DNA of 64,000 nt from Aureimonas flava (GTDB taxonomy: Bacteria > Pseudomonadota > Alphaproteobacteria > Rhizobiales > Rhizobiaceae), in assembly GCF_003583935.1 (NCBI RefSeq), contig NZ_QYRN01000003.1, positions 124,001 through 188,000 of the forward strand, written 5' to 3'. Below, one piece after another: positions 53,256 through 62,414 of the stretch. Below the pieces are notes generated by a model. The model ran no database searches. It was given only the letters and a program-made list of their open reading frames with translations, and had not been told where the DNA came from. The first letter of the stretch is position 1; each line of letters opens with the position of its first letter. The position numbers and the translations under genes were made by a program.

Positions 53256-54233
53256 TCAGCCGGCGATGTCGATCACGCCGGCCTCGCCGCTCTCCGTTCC
53301 GAAGGCCAGGAAGCGGCCCTTGGGGTCCCAGGCGAGCGTGCGCGCCGCGCCCGAACCGCCGCGCCGCAGCAGCGCCTCCTTGGCATCGGAGATGCGCACG
53401 GCCAGGATCATCCCGTCCGCGTAGCCGATGGCCACCACGTCGTCGGCGGGATGGCAGGCGACGGCCACGACGCTCGTGTCGCCTCGCGTGCCGAGTTCCA
53501 GCGGCGCCTTGCCCATCGGCCCGTCCTTGCCCGAGAACGGCCAGAGGATCGCCGCCGGCGCGCCCGAGGTCGCCAGGAACTTGCCCTTGGCCGACCAGGA
53601 CAGGCTCTTCACCTTGGAGGGATAGCCGGTCATGCGCATGTGCTTGCCGTCGTCGAGCCGCCAGCCGTGCAGGGCATTCTCCTGCATCACGGTGACCAGG
53701 AAGCGCCCGTCCGGCGAGAAGGCGACGCCGGTGTGGGCGCCCTTCCATTCCAGCTCCTGCGCCTTGGCGTCCGTTCCGGCGAAGAACAGCGAGGCGCCGT
53801 CGTAGCGAGCCGTCGCGATCCGCAGGCCCTTCGGCGCGAAGGCGAGATCCTCGACGGTCCGTCCGTGCGCGAACTCGCGCGTCTCGCACTTGGCCTCGCG
53901 CACGAAGGCCGTGCGACCCACGGCATAGCCCACCGCACCGCCCGGCCCGCCGGCCACGGCCGAGATCCACTTGCGGCCCGCCGACGCGATCTCGGCGCAT
54001 TGCCGGTCCGGCCCGGTGGCCACCACCCGGCCGTCCTCGCCGCCCGAGAGGAGGCGCGGCGCGAACGGGTCGGGCCGGGCGCAGAGGAGCCCCTGCGCAT
54101 GCGCCTCGACCACGGTTTCGCCCCCGGCGGGAAAGCGGATCGTACCGTCCGAGAGCGCGAAGACCGGCTCGTCCTTCAGGAAGGCTGCGGTCTCGACATG
54201 GCCGTCGAACGAATAGGGGGCGATCTGCGGCAT
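53256..54233 (-). CDS. WD40-repeat beta-propeller protein
   Basis: A 325-residue protein with six or seven WD40-like repeats, for example VAFSPDGRFLVTVMQENALHG near residue 165, LAWDPKGRFLAFGTESGEAG near residue 300 and LSWSAKGKFLATSG near residue 205. No signal peptide or enzyme motif is present, so it probably scaffolds protein contacts in the cytoplasm. Its ATG shares a base with the stop of the CobW gene, showing coupling. CobW/WD40 gene pairs recur in Rhizobiales, so a role in metal handling is likely by association. Confidence 0.87.
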   Translation of the reverse strand: MPQIAPYSFDGHVETAAFLKDEPVFALSDGTIRFPAGGETVVEAHAQGLLCARPDPFAPRLLSGGEDGRVVATGPDRQCAEIASAGRKWISAVAGGPGGAVGYAVGRTAFVREAKCETREFAHGRTVEDLAFAPKGLRIATARYDGASLFFAGTDAKAQELEWKGAHTGVAFSPDGRFLVTVMQENALHGWRLDDGKHMRMTGYPSKVKSLSWSAKGKFLATSGAPAAILWPFSGKDGPMGKAPLELGTRGDTSVVAVACHPADDVVAIGYADGMILAVRISDAKEALLRRGGSGAARTLAWDPKGRFLAFGTESGEAGVIDIAG

Positions 54234-55384
54234 CAGGCGGGCGTGGCCTCGCGCGTCTTGGCCGCGCAGGACAGGAACTCGGCCTCGAGGCGGGCGGCGT
54301 CGAGATCGCGGCCGATGAAGACCAGGCGGCTCTCGCGCGGCTCGTCGTCGCGCCACGCGCGCTGGTGATCGCCCTCGATGATCATGTGCACGCCCTGCAC
54401 CACGTAGCGGTCCGGGTCGCCCTTGAAGGCGATGATGCCCTTGAGCCGCAGGATGTTGGGACCTTCCGTCTGGGTCAGGTTCTGGATCCAGGGGAAGAAG
54501 CGGTTCTGGTCCAGCTCGCCGCCGCGCAGCGAGACGGAGGTGACGGTGACGTCGTGGATCGGCGCGACCTCGCCTTGGTCGTGGTGGTGATGCCCATGGT
54601 CGTGGCCGTGGTGGCCATGGTCGTGCCCGTGATGGTCGTGGCCGTGCGCATGATCGTGATGATGGTGGTCGTGGTCGCAGTCCGGGCCGCAGACGTGGTC
54701 GTCATGGGCCTGCGCCGCCGCTTCCAGGAAAGCCGGATCCTGGTCGAGCACCCGCTTCAGGTCGAAGGCGCCCTGCCCCAGCACCCGGTCCAGCGCGATG
54801 GCCGAGCGCTCGGTGCGGTGGATCACGGCGGAGGGGTTGATCGCCCGTACGGTCGCCTCGACGCGCGCCAGTTCCTCCGCGGTCACGAGGTCCGTCTTGT
54901 TGAGGAGCACCACGTCGGCGAAGGCGATCTGGTCTTCCGCCTCGCGCGAATCCTTCAGGCGCAGGCCGATATGCTTGGCGTCCACCAGGGCGACCACCGC
55001 GTCGAGCCGCGTCCTGGCGCGCACGTCGTCGTCCATGAAGAAGGTCTGCGCCACCGGCACGGGATCGGCGAGGCCCGTGGTCTCCACCACGATCGCGTCG
55101 AAGCGGCCGGCGCGCTTGGTTAGCGTCTCCACGACGCGCACGAGATCGCCGCGCACGGTGCAGCAGATGCAGCCGTTGTTCATCTCGTAGATCTCTTCGT
55201 CGGTCTCGACGATGAGGTCGTTGTCGATGCCGATCTCGCCGAACTCGTTGACGATCACGGCATAGCGGCGGCCGTGGTCCTCGGTGAGGATTCGATTGAG
55301 CAGCGTCGTCTTGCCGGAGCCGAGATAGCCGGTGAGCACGGTGACGGGAATCTGGCCCTCGGTCGGGCGGGACGTGTCGGACAT
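54233..55384 (-). CDS. CobW/ZNG1-family GTPase with His-rich loop, metal chaperone
   Basis: A 383-residue G3E GTPase. The Walker [10 protein letters not shown] is at residues 19-27, the CxCC metal motif is Cys72-Ile-Cys74-Cys75, ETTGLADP near residue 100 and LLNKTDLV near residue 160 follow, and a CobW C-terminal domain ends the protein. Between the domains lies a very His/Asp-rich loop at about residues 227-271, a metal-binding insert typical of zinc-related members. The family hands Zn or Co to target enzymes using GTP. The gene lies between a creatininase-like gene and a WD40 gene in one operon. No obvious Zur box could be identified upstream. Confidence 0.93.
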   Translation of the reverse strand: MSDTSRPTEGQIPVTVLTGYLGSGKTTLLNRILTEDHGRRYAVIVNEFGEIGIDNDLIVETDEEIYEMNNGCICCTVRGDLVRVVETLTKRAGRFDAIVVETTGLADPVPVAQTFFMDDDVRARTRLDAVVALVDAKHIGLRLKDSREAEDQIAFADVVLLNKTDLVTAEELARVEATVRAINPSAVIHRTERSAIALDRVLGQGAFDLKRVLDQDPAFLEAAAQAHDDHVCGPDCDHDHHHHDHAHGHDHHGHDHGHHGHDHGHHHHDQGEVAPIHDVTVTSVSLRGGELDQNRFFPWIQNLTQTEGPNILRLKGIIAFKGDPDRYVVQGVHMIIEGDHQRAWRDDEPRESRLVFIGRDLDAARLEAEFLSCAAKTREATPA

Positions 55385-55428
55385 CGGGATGCCTCCTTGC
55401 CTGGAGCGCCCGATATAGGCGCCTCGCG

Positions 55429-56235
55429 TCAGCTTTGCACGGGGCCTGGCGGCCAATCCACGGCGGCGACGTCCGCCAGGAATTCGGCAAAGCGCGCGGC
55501 CTGATGCTCCAGGATCGCCCGGCCGATCTCGGCCGTTCCGAGCCGCGCGTCGCCCACGGTGCCGACGGGGTTCAGGTCCTGCGCCAGCCAGCCGAAGCCG
55601 AGCCGCCCGTGGGCGCGCAGGTGCCGGCGCTCGGCGGCGAGCCGCGTTTGGAGCGACGGCCGGTCCGCCACGCGGTCGCGCCGCACGAGATCGGGCCGGA
55701 TATGGAGCATCAGCGCCGTCTCCAGCGCGCCGCCATGGATGCCGGTCGCCACCTCCGCTTCGGGCAGGAGCCCGGGGGGCAGGCCGAAGCGGTTCCACGA
55801 GGCGCTGGCGCACAGGAGGCCGAGCCGGCGGCGAAGCTCCAGCGCGGCGGCCTCCACCGCCGGCGTATTGCCGCCATGCGAGGAGACCACGGCCATGCGC
55901 GCGAAGCCGGCCGCCGCGACGCCTTCCCCGAGGCGCACGATCGTATCGGCCGCGATGCGCCAGCCGAGCGACAGCGTGCCGGGAAAGTCGAGGTGCTCGT
56001 CCGAGGCGCCGACGCGCAGCACGGGCAGGAACACCGCCTCCAGCGCGTCGGGCAGGCGCGCCATGGTCCCGGCCACCATCGCGTCGGCGATCAGCGCGTC
56101 GGTGCCGAGCGGAAGGTGCTCGCCGTGCTGCTCCACGGCCGCCACGGGCAGGACGGCCACGGCGCGGCCGAGCGTCTCCCGTCGTTGGCCGAGCTCGGCG
56201 CTGGTCAGGTCCTCGAATCGTCGCGCGAGCGGCAT
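55429..56235 (-). CDS. creatininase-family amidohydrolase
   Basis: A 268-residue metal-dependent hydrolase of the creatininase superfamily. Metal ligands are visible in [17 protein letters not shown] near residue 32 and [10 protein letters not shown] near residue 118, with the later glutamate in [13 protein letters not shown] near residue 171. Members act on creatinine, GTP-derived formamides (ArfB) or unknown substrates. GGAGA nine bases upstream supports the ATG at 56235. It precedes the CobW gene by 44 bases on the same strand, so this zinc enzyme may be a client of the metal chaperone. Confidence 0.88.
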   Translation of the reverse strand: MPLARRFEDLTSAELGQRRETLGRAVAVLPVAAVEQHGEHLPLGTDALIADAMVAGTMARLPDALEAVFLPVLRVGASDEHLDFPGTLSLGWRIAADTIVRLGEGVAAAGFARMAVVSSHGGNTPAVEAAALELRRRLGLLCASASWNRFGLPPGLLPEAEVATGIHGGALETALMLHIRPDLVRRDRVADRPSLQTRLAAERRHLRAHGRLGFGWLAQDLNPVGTVGDARLGTAEIGRAILEHQAARFAEFLADVAAVDWPPGPVQS

Positions 56236-56357
56236 CGGCGTTGTCTCCGGGCGGGAACCAGGCTTGTAGATCCACCCGCCGGATGGTGAAAGGGCGCTGG
56301 CGTGGACAAGACCGGGAAGCCCGGTCATCCTCGCGCCTCTGTGCCGGGTGGTCGAGT

Positions 56358-56834
56358 ATGGGCGAGCGCAAGAAGATCAAGGGAGCGGCCGTCGGCGTGC
56401 AACTGACGCTGACCGCGCGTGCCGTGCGCAACGCGCTGTCGCACGAACTCGCCGCCCGCGGACTCTATCCCGGACAGGACGCGGTGCTGCTCGCGATCGC
56501 GCAGGAGGAGGACGGCATCTCGCTGCGAGATCTGGCCGAGCGCCTCGCGGTGCGCCCGCCCACCGTCACCAAGACCATGACGCGCCTGTCGGCGCAGGGG
56601 ATCGTGGTGCGCCGCGCCTCCCGCTCCGATGCGCGCCAGAGCTTCGTCCACCTCACGGACAAGGGGCTCGGCCTCGTCGCCGAAGTGCGCGCGGCCCGCG
56701 CCGCCGTTGAACGGCAGGCGCTGAAGGGGCTCAAGGCCAAGGACGCCCGCCGCCTGCGCAAGGTCCTGCGACGGGTGGAGCGCAACTTCGCCGACGCCGC
56801 ACCGGCCGACGCGCCGGCGGAGACTGACGATTGA
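56358..56834 (+). CDS. MarR-family transcriptional regulator
   Basis: A 158-residue dimeric winged-helix regulator. The recognition region reads [23 protein letters not shown] near residues 55-78, followed by the wing ([19 protein letters not shown]). It is divergent from the creatininase-CobW-WD40 operon across 122 bases and may regulate it or itself. The C terminus is rich in Ala, Pro and Asp. Ligand unknown. Confidence 0.87.
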   Translation: MGERKKIKGAAVGVQLTLTARAVRNALSHELAARGLYPGQDAVLLAIAQEEDGISLRDLAERLAVRPPTVTKTMTRLSAQGIVVRRASRSDARQSFVHLTDKGLGLVAEVRAARAAVERQALKGLKAKDARRLRKVLRRVERNFADAAPADAPAETDD

Positions 56835-56914
56835 AGCCGTCCGGTTGCGTCGGAAGAAGCCAGTCCTTACACCCGAACCGTCAGAATACGCGCATGGACA
56901 TGGAACGGCACTAG

Positions 56915-57949
56915 GTGGCGCAAAAGGTCAAACTGTCGACGATCGCCGAGCGGCTCGGCCTGTCCACGGCCACCGTATCGCTGGCGCTGCGCGACAGCCC
57001 CCTCGTCGCCGAGGTCACGCGCGAACGCATCAAGGAGGAGGCCCGCACCTCCGGCTACATCTACAACCGCCGGGCGGCCAGCCTGCGCACCTCCAAGTCC
57101 GGCATCGTCGGCGTGTGCGTCCACGACATCATGAACCCGTTTTACGGCGAGATCCTCAAGGCGATCGAGGACGAGCTCGACCGCCACCGCCAGACCTTCG
57201 TTCTGTGCAACCACTACGACGACCTGTCCAAGCAGCGGTCGTTCCTGGACACGATGCTCCAGCTCGGCGCCGACGGGCTGATCATGTCGCCGGCGATCGG
57301 CACGCCCGCCTCCGACATCCGCCTCGCCGAGGACAACGACCTGCCCGTGGCGCTGATCGCCCGCACCGTCGAGGGTTCGGGCGTCGCCTCGTTTCGCGGC
57401 GACGACGCCTACGGCATGTCGCTCGTGGTGCGCCACCTGATCGCGGAAGGGCACCGCGCCGTCGCGCTGGTCGGCGGGACGGACCAGACCTCCACAGGCC
57501 GCGACCGCGCCCAGGGCTACCGCGACGCGCTGGCTGAGGCCGGCATCGCCTTCCGCCCCGAATGGTGGATCCGGGGCGCGCGTTCGCGCCACCAGGGCTT
57601 CGACGCGGCCGCCGAGTTCCTGGCGCTGCCCGACCGTCCGAGCGCGGTCGTCTGCTTCTCCGACCTCGTCGCCCTCGGACTGATGTACGGGCTCTCGCGC
57701 GCCGGCGTCCGGCCGGGCGTCGACATCGCGGTCTGCGGCTACGACGACATCGACGAGGCCGCGATCGCCATGCCGCCGCTGACCACCGTCGCCAACGGGC
57801 AGTCCGAGGTCGGCCACCGCGCCGCCGGCGCGCTGCTGGCCCGCCTTAGCGGCGCGCCGGCGGCGGAAGAGCTCGTGCTGATCCGCCCAGAACTGCGCGT
57901 CCGCCAGTCCAGCCTGCTTGACTTCGGCATCGTCAATCCGTCCCCATGA
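56915..57949 (+). CDS. LacI-family transcriptional regulator
   Basis: A 344-residue repressor with a LacI helix-turn-helix (LSTIAERLGLSTATVSLAL near residue 7) and a hinge, then a periplasmic-binding-like sensor domain (VGVCVHDIMNPFYGEI near residue 67 to about 325). The sensor probably binds a small sugar acid or sugar. The start is GTG. Its stop overlaps the ATG of the hydroxyacid dehydrogenase gene (ATGA), so the regulator and its likely target are one transcript. I found no clear operator in the 80-base upstream gap. Confidence 0.92.
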   Translation: MAQKVKLSTIAERLGLSTATVSLALRDSPLVAEVTRERIKEEARTSGYIYNRRAASLRTSKSGIVGVCVHDIMNPFYGEILKAIEDELDRHRQTFVLCNHYDDLSKQRSFLDTMLQLGADGLIMSPAIGTPASDIRLAEDNDLPVALIARTVEGSGVASFRGDDAYGMSLVVRHLIAEGHRAVALVGGTDQTSTGRDRAQGYRDALAEAGIAFRPEWWIRGARSRHQGFDAAAEFLALPDRPSAVVCFSDLVALGLMYGLSRAGVRPGVDIAVCGYDDIDEAAIAMPPLTTVANGQSEVGHRAAGALLARLSGAPAAEELVLIRPELRVRQSSLLDFGIVNPSP

Positions 57950-58950
57950 AAGTGAGCGCCCGCGTGTCCAGTCCCAACGACGCCACCGTCCTCGTCTTCG
58001 GCCCCTACAACGGCGACGGCGTCGCCGAACTCGAGCGGCGCTTCACCGTCCGCAAGCTGGAGAAGCGCGACATCGACCTTCTGCCGGAGGGAGAACGCGG
58101 GGCGATCCGGGCCGTGGCCGTCGCCGGCCACCTTCCCAACGCGGTGATCGACGCGCTGCCGAACCTCGAGATCGTCGGCCATTTCGGGGTCGGCTACGAC
58201 GGCGTGGACGCCGCGCACGCCGCCACGCGCGGCGTGGCCGTGACCAACACGCCGGACGTCCTGACCGAGGAGGTCGCCGACACGACCCTCGGCCTGATCC
58301 TGATGACGGTGCGCGAGCTCGGCCAGGCCGAAGCCCACGCGCGGGCCGGTCGCTGGAGCGCCGAGGGGCCCTTCCCGCTCACTCGCTTCAGCCTGCGCGG
58401 CAAGACGGTCGGCATCATGGGTCTCGGCCGCATCGGGCTCGCCATCGCCAAGCGCCTGGAGGCGTTCGGCCTCACCATCGCCTATCACAACCGCTCGCGT
58501 CGCACCGACGTGCCCTATGCCTACCACGACACGCTGGAAGGGCTGGCCCGCGCGGTGGACATCCTGGTCGTGGCCGCGCCCGGTGGGGCGGCCACCGACA
58601 GGGCTGTGAACGCTTCCGTGCTGCGGGCCCTCGGCCCGGAGGGCATCTTCATCAACATCGGCCGCGGCTCCACGGTGGACGAGCCGGCGCTGATCGCGGC
58701 CTTGCGCGACGGCACGATCGCCCGAGCCGGCCTCGACGTCTTCGCCGACGAGCCGCATATCCCGGATGCGCTGATGGCCCTGCCCAACGCCGTGCTGCTG
58801 CCGCACGTCGCCTCCGCATCGCGCGACACGCGCCGCGCGATGGGCCTGCTGGTCGCCGACAACCTGTCCGCATGGTTCGCGGGGGAAACGCTGCCGACGC
58901 CGGTGCCGGAAAGCGCGGATGCCGGTCTGACCCGCGCCAAGGCTTCGTGA
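57946..58950 (+). CDS. D-isomer-specific 2-hydroxyacid dehydrogenase
   Basis: A 334-residue NAD(P)H-dependent reductase of the glyoxylate/hydroxypyruvate reductase type. Visible are GHFGVGYDGVD near residue 84, the Rossmann motif GIMGLGRIG near residue 160, NIGRGSTVDE near residue 232 with the catalytic Arg, the Glu in DVFADEP near residue 263 and the catalytic His in LLPHVAS near residue 286. It likely interconverts glyoxylate/hydroxypyruvate with glycolate/glycerate, or a similar 2-keto acid. It is coupled to the LacI regulator upstream. Confidence 0.92.
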   Translation: MKVSARVSSPNDATVLVFGPYNGDGVAELERRFTVRKLEKRDIDLLPEGERGAIRAVAVAGHLPNAVIDALPNLEIVGHFGVGYDGVDAAHAATRGVAVTNTPDVLTEEVADTTLGLILMTVRELGQAEAHARAGRWSAEGPFPLTRFSLRGKTVGIMGLGRIGLAIAKRLEAFGLTIAYHNRSRRTDVPYAYHDTLEGLARAVDILVVAAPGGAATDRAVNASVLRALGPEGIFINIGRGSTVDEPALIAALRDGTIARAGLDVFADEPHIPDALMALPNAVLLPHVASASRDTRRAMGLLVADNLSAWFAGETLPTPVPESADAGLTRAKAS

Positions 58951-59047
58951 TCGCGACGCGGGTGCTCCTGCCTTTCGCGTGATCCAGCCCTGGGTTATGT
59001 TGCACTGCGATCATCCGCATCGACATCCACAATCTGGGAGACGGCCG

Positions 59048-60145
59048 ATGACCGTTCTCCGGCTTGGAAGACGCCGTCGCCTTCAGGGCGCGGCGTTCGC
59101 GGCCTGCCTTGTTCCTGCGGCGGCTTTGCCGCTCGCCACCGCCGCCCACGCGGCCCAGCTCGAAGCCGCGCTGCGCACGGCGAGCGATCTGGCGCTCGCC
59201 GCCAGCGCCCGCCTCAACGCGCGCATCGAGGCCGTGCGCGACCCGGACACGGTCGCCATGTCGGCCGTCGATCTCGACCTGCGTCTCGCGCGGGCCCAAG
59301 CCGACCGAACGCTGGACCCCTTCCTCGGAAGCTCCGAGCCCGACATGCCGGTGCTCCTTTGGGACAACGATTTCGACTGGCGCCCGGTGCCCGCCGTGGA
59401 ACTCGAGGTGAACCGGCGCACCACCAGCGACGGCACCGGCGACCTTTGGGGCAGCGGCGTCATCGAACTGGGCCGGGACCCCGACGGCATGATCGCCTCG
59501 CGACAGTCGCGCGCCGACGTCGCGACCGGCTTCGACCTGCCGCTGTCGGCGCGGGGCGCCGCCGGCGTCGCGGCGGGGTTCAACCGCGCCCAGGGCGGCA
59601 CGGGCACGCTGGACCTGCCCACGGTCTCCACCTACGGCACGTTCGCGCCGACGCCCGCGAGCTTCGTCGATCTCGCCGCGGGTCTCGGCCCGCTGCACGC
59701 TTCGGCGGCCTCGGCCGGCGGCGCGATCGACGCCGGCGAGGCGGGCTTTGCCACCGCGACCTACGGCTCGCGCTTCCTTGCCGGCACGGTCGTGCTCTCG
59801 CCCTACGGACGCGTGGAAACCGCCGTGATCCGCGCGCAGCCGCGCGGCGTCGACGCGCGCAGCGCCCTTCTGGCCAGCCGGACCTCGGCCGTGGCCGGCA
59901 TCAGAACGACGCGGCCGATCGTCCGGCCGGACTACACGCTCGCCCCCGCCCTGCGCGTCGAGGTGCGGCAGGATCTGGCGCGCGCGCAATCGCTCGGCCG
60001 CCTGGTCAGCCGGGAACTCACCATCGCACCCGAGATCGAGACGGAGCTCGCACCGAACTGGACCGCGCGGGTCGAGCACCTGTCACGGTTCGGCGGCGAC
60101 GGCGACACGCGCTCCCTGCAACTGCGGCTCGAGGCGAAGTTCTAG
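59048..60145 (+). CDS. unknown secreted protein with predicted outer membrane barrel
   Basis: A 365-residue protein I do not recognise. The N terminus has a basic, Arg-rich start and a hydrophobic signal ending around AAHAAQ (residue 36). The mature part has alternating hydrophobic strands typical of an outer membrane barrel, such as PAVELEVNRRTT and LVLSPYGRVETAVIRA-like segments, and ends in Phe (LQLRLEAKF), a barrel hallmark. A helical stretch (residues 40-80) precedes the strands. This could be an autotransporter-like or porin-like barrel. GGGAG seven bases upstream supports the ATG. Confidence 0.6.
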   Translation: MTVLRLGRRRRLQGAAFAACLVPAAALPLATAAHAAQLEAALRTASDLALAASARLNARIEAVRDPDTVAMSAVDLDLRLARAQADRTLDPFLGSSEPDMPVLLWDNDFDWRPVPAVELEVNRRTTSDGTGDLWGSGVIELGRDPDGMIASRQSRADVATGFDLPLSARGAAGVAAGFNRAQGGTGTLDLPTVSTYGTFAPTPASFVDLAAGLGPLHASAASAGGAIDAGEAGFATATYGSRFLAGTVVLSPYGRVETAVIRAQPRGVDARSALLASRTSAVAGIRTTRPIVRPDYTLAPALRVEVRQDLARAQSLGRLVSRELTIAPEIETELAPNWTARVEHLSRFGGDGDTRSLQLRLEAKF

Positions 60146-60261
60146 CCTTCCGTTTGTTCCCGGGCGTTCCCGCCTCCGATGCGGTTGATCGTTGCTGCAC
60201 TGCAGCTACCATGGCTTGCCGATCATGGGATCGGAATCAAACGGGACATGGAGTCGGGGCG

Positions 60262-61053
60262 ATGAGCTTGGGTTGTTCGGTGGCGCGGTTCGCGGCGGGC
60301 ACGATGTTGGCGGCCCTGTCGACGCAGGCATTCGCCCAGGAGGCCGGCGCATCGCGGCTGGACCAGGTGGTCGAGCGCAAGGTGCTGAACGTGTGCACCA
60401 CGGGCGACTACCGCCCGTTCTCCTACCGGCCCGGCGGTGCCAACGACTTCGTGGGCATCGACATCGACCTCGGCCGTTCGCTCGCCCAGTCGCTCGACGC
60501 CGAGGCGGTCTTCATCCAGACCAAATGGTCCGACCTCCTCGCCGACTTCCAGTCGAAGTGCGACATCGCCATGAGCGGCATCTCCGTGACGCTGCCTCGG
60601 CAGCGCGAGGTCTCCTTCAGCGCCATGTATCTCGTGAACGGCAAGGCGCCGATCGTGCGCTGCGAGGACGTCTCGAAGTACCAGACCATCGAGGCGATCA
60701 ACCAGCCCGCGACGCGGGTCGTCGTGAATCCCGGCGGCACCAACGAGAAGTTCGCGCGCACCAAGCTCGCGGACGCGCAGATCCAGCTCTTCCCCGACAA
60801 CCGCGTGATCTGGCAGGAGATCGCCGAGAACCGGGCAGACGTCATGGTCGCCGAATCCGTCGAGGTGAAGCTCCAGGCGAAGCTGCATCCCGGCCTGTGC
60901 GCCGTGAACCCCGACCAGCCGCTCCAGTACGGCGAGATGGGCTTCCTGCTGCCGCGCGGCGACACGGCGTTCAAGGACTACGTCGACCAGTGGCTGCACC
61001 TGGCCAAGGCGACGGGCGAGTTCGACCGGATCTTCGACGCCAACATGAAATGA
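60262..61053 (+). CDS. PheC-like periplasmic cyclohexadienyl dehydratase / solute-binding protein
   Basis: A 263-residue protein with a signal peptide cleaved near QAFAQ (residue 26) and a solute-binding fold. VLNVCTTGDYRPFSYRPGG near residue 40, CDIAMSGISVTLPRQREVSF near residue 100, NPGGTNEKFAR near residue 155 and VDQWLHLAKATGEF near residue 243 match the PheC group, which converts prephenate or arogenate in the periplasm. The Glu in VAESVEVKLQ near residue 200 sits at the position expected for the PheC catalytic glutamate. No ABC permease or ATPase gene is adjacent, which favours an enzyme or an orphan receptor. Confidence 0.75.
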   Translation: MSLGCSVARFAAGTMLAALSTQAFAQEAGASRLDQVVERKVLNVCTTGDYRPFSYRPGGANDFVGIDIDLGRSLAQSLDAEAVFIQTKWSDLLADFQSKCDIAMSGISVTLPRQREVSFSAMYLVNGKAPIVRCEDVSKYQTIEAINQPATRVVVNPGGTNEKFARTKLADAQIQLFPDNRVIWQEIAENRADVMVAESVEVKLQAKLHPGLCAVNPDQPLQYGEMGFLLPRGDTAFKDYVDQWLHLAKATGEFDRIFDANMK

Positions 61054-61295
61054 TCGCCGACCGGTGCCTCGCGCGGTCGCGCAGCGACCCGCGAGGCCTG
61101 CCGTCTCCCGTGCCGTTCGTCCGGCGAAGGGCACGCACGGCCGGGTTCGTTAACCTTCAGGTAAGGCTAACGATGCGATACTGAGCCTCTGTCAGCCTGC
61201 CCCTCCGCCCGTTCGGGATCCTACGTTTCCCGGGAGCCGCAGGCCGTCCAAGGGTTCAGTGCCGCTCGGCAACGCGGCGCATTCGGAGATTGGTC

Positions 61296-61736
61296 ATGAG
61301 ATTTGCAGCCGTGGCGCTCGGCGTCGGCTTCGTCGGAACGCTCCTCGCCAACCTTCCCGCCCGCTCCGACGCGAATGCCGAGAGCCTCGTCTCGATGATG
61401 CGCCCCTCCGAAGAGATCACTGGTTCGATCGCCCCGGCGGGCGCACACCCGGCGGCCGCCATCCGACTGATCGACCTGCGCAACGGCGCGAGCTGCAAGA
61501 TGGCGGGGCCCGCCGACCCCAGCGCCGGTTTCCGCCGCGCGCCGCTCGGCCCCGAATGCGCCGCCTCGCCCGAGCTCGCGCGCGTCGCCTACTGGAAGAC
61601 CACGGGCGACGGCTCCCTGGTGATGGCGGACGGCGGCGGCGCGACCGTCCTAGAGTTCATTCCCGGCGACGGCGTGCTCTACGAATCGGTCTATCCGTCC
61701 AACGCCCTCATCACCATCGTTCCGGCGCGCGGCTGA
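61296..61736 (+). CDS. AprI/Inh-like protease inhibitor family protein
   Basis: A 146-residue secreted protein with a signal peptide (cleaved around residue 25-30). The mature domain carries two cysteines (SCKMAG and GPECAA) that probably form a disulfide, a conserved Trp (VAYWKTTGDG), and the LVMADGGGATVLEF segment. This pattern resembles Inh-type inhibitors of serralysin metalloproteases. No serralysin gene is present here, and Inh-like domains also occur as general envelope proteins in rhizobia. GGAG eight bases upstream supports the ATG. Confidence 0.55.
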   Translation: MRFAAVALGVGFVGTLLANLPARSDANAESLVSMMRPSEEITGSIAPAGAHPAAAIRLIDLRNGASCKMAGPADPSAGFRRAPLGPECAASPELARVAYWKTTGDGSLVMADGGGATVLEFIPGDGVLYESVYPSNALITIVPARG

Positions 61737-61742
61737 GCCGCC

Positions 61743-62414
61743 TCAGGGGCGGAGCTGCGACAAGGACCGGCACTGCCGACCGCTCGCGTCGAAGTTCTCC
61801 GGTCGCAGCCAGGCGTCGAACCCGGCCTTCACCCTCGGCCATTCGCCGTCCACGATCGAGAACCACGCGGTGTCGCGGTTGCGCCCCTTGGTCACCATGT
61901 GCTGGCGGAAGGTGCCCTCGTAGGTGAAGCCGAGCCGCGCGGCCGCGCGGCGGGACGGCGCGTTCTTGTCGTTGCACTTCCATTCGAGCCGGCGGTATCC
62001 GAGCTCGTCGAACACGCGCGAGAACAGGAGGTGGAACGCCTCGGTCGCCGCGCGCGTCCGCTGGAGCGCGGGCCCGAGGCAGATATGGCCGATCTCCGCG
62101 ACGCCGTTGGCCGGGTCGAGGCGCATCAGCGCGGCCACGCCTTCCGCACGGTTCGAGGCGAGCGGCACGATCGCGTGGAACATCGGATCGGAGCCGAGAT
62201 AGGTGGCATTGGCGAAACGTCCGAAGTCCTCGGCGTCCGCGAACGGACCGTAGGCGAGATAGTCCCACAGGCGGTCGTTGCCCCCGAAGGCCGCATGGAG
62301 CTCGGCGAAGCGCCGCGCGTCGCGCACCGGCTCCACGCGGACATGGTCGCCGGTGATCGCGTTACGCCCCGGCAGCTCGCGCGGCTCCCAGTGCGACAGG
62401 TCGTGGCTCGTCAT
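61743..62414 (-). CDS. GNAT-family acetyltransferase (RimJ-like)
   Basis: A 223-residue acetyltransferase of the RimJ/RimL-type group. It contains EIGHICLGPALQRTRAATEA near residue 117 (acetyl-CoA region), RRLEWKCNDKNAPSRRAAARLGF near residue 150, and YEGTFRQHMVTKGRNRDTAWF near residue 175. Similar proteins acetylate small molecules or N termini. It overlaps the end of the alpha/beta-hydrolase gene by 4 bases (ATGA), so the two are coupled. Confidence 0.87.
   Translation of the reverse strand: MTSHDLSHWEPRELPGRNAITGDHVRVEPVRDARRFAELHAAFGGNDRLWDYLAYGPFADAEDFGRFANATYLGSDPMFHAIVPLASNRAEGVAALMRLDPANGVAEIGHICLGPALQRTRAATEAFHLLFSRVFDELGYRRLEWKCNDKNAPSRRAAARLGFTYEGTFRQHMVTKGRNRDTAWFSIVDGEWPRVKAGFDAWLRPENFDASGRQCRSLSQLRP

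Noticed and set aside
54570-54705. Short tandem repeats that look like a repeat array or CRISPR-like region
   Set aside because: They are His and Asp codons in frame within the CobW gene, encoding its metal-binding loop; spacing is irregular and there are no spacers.
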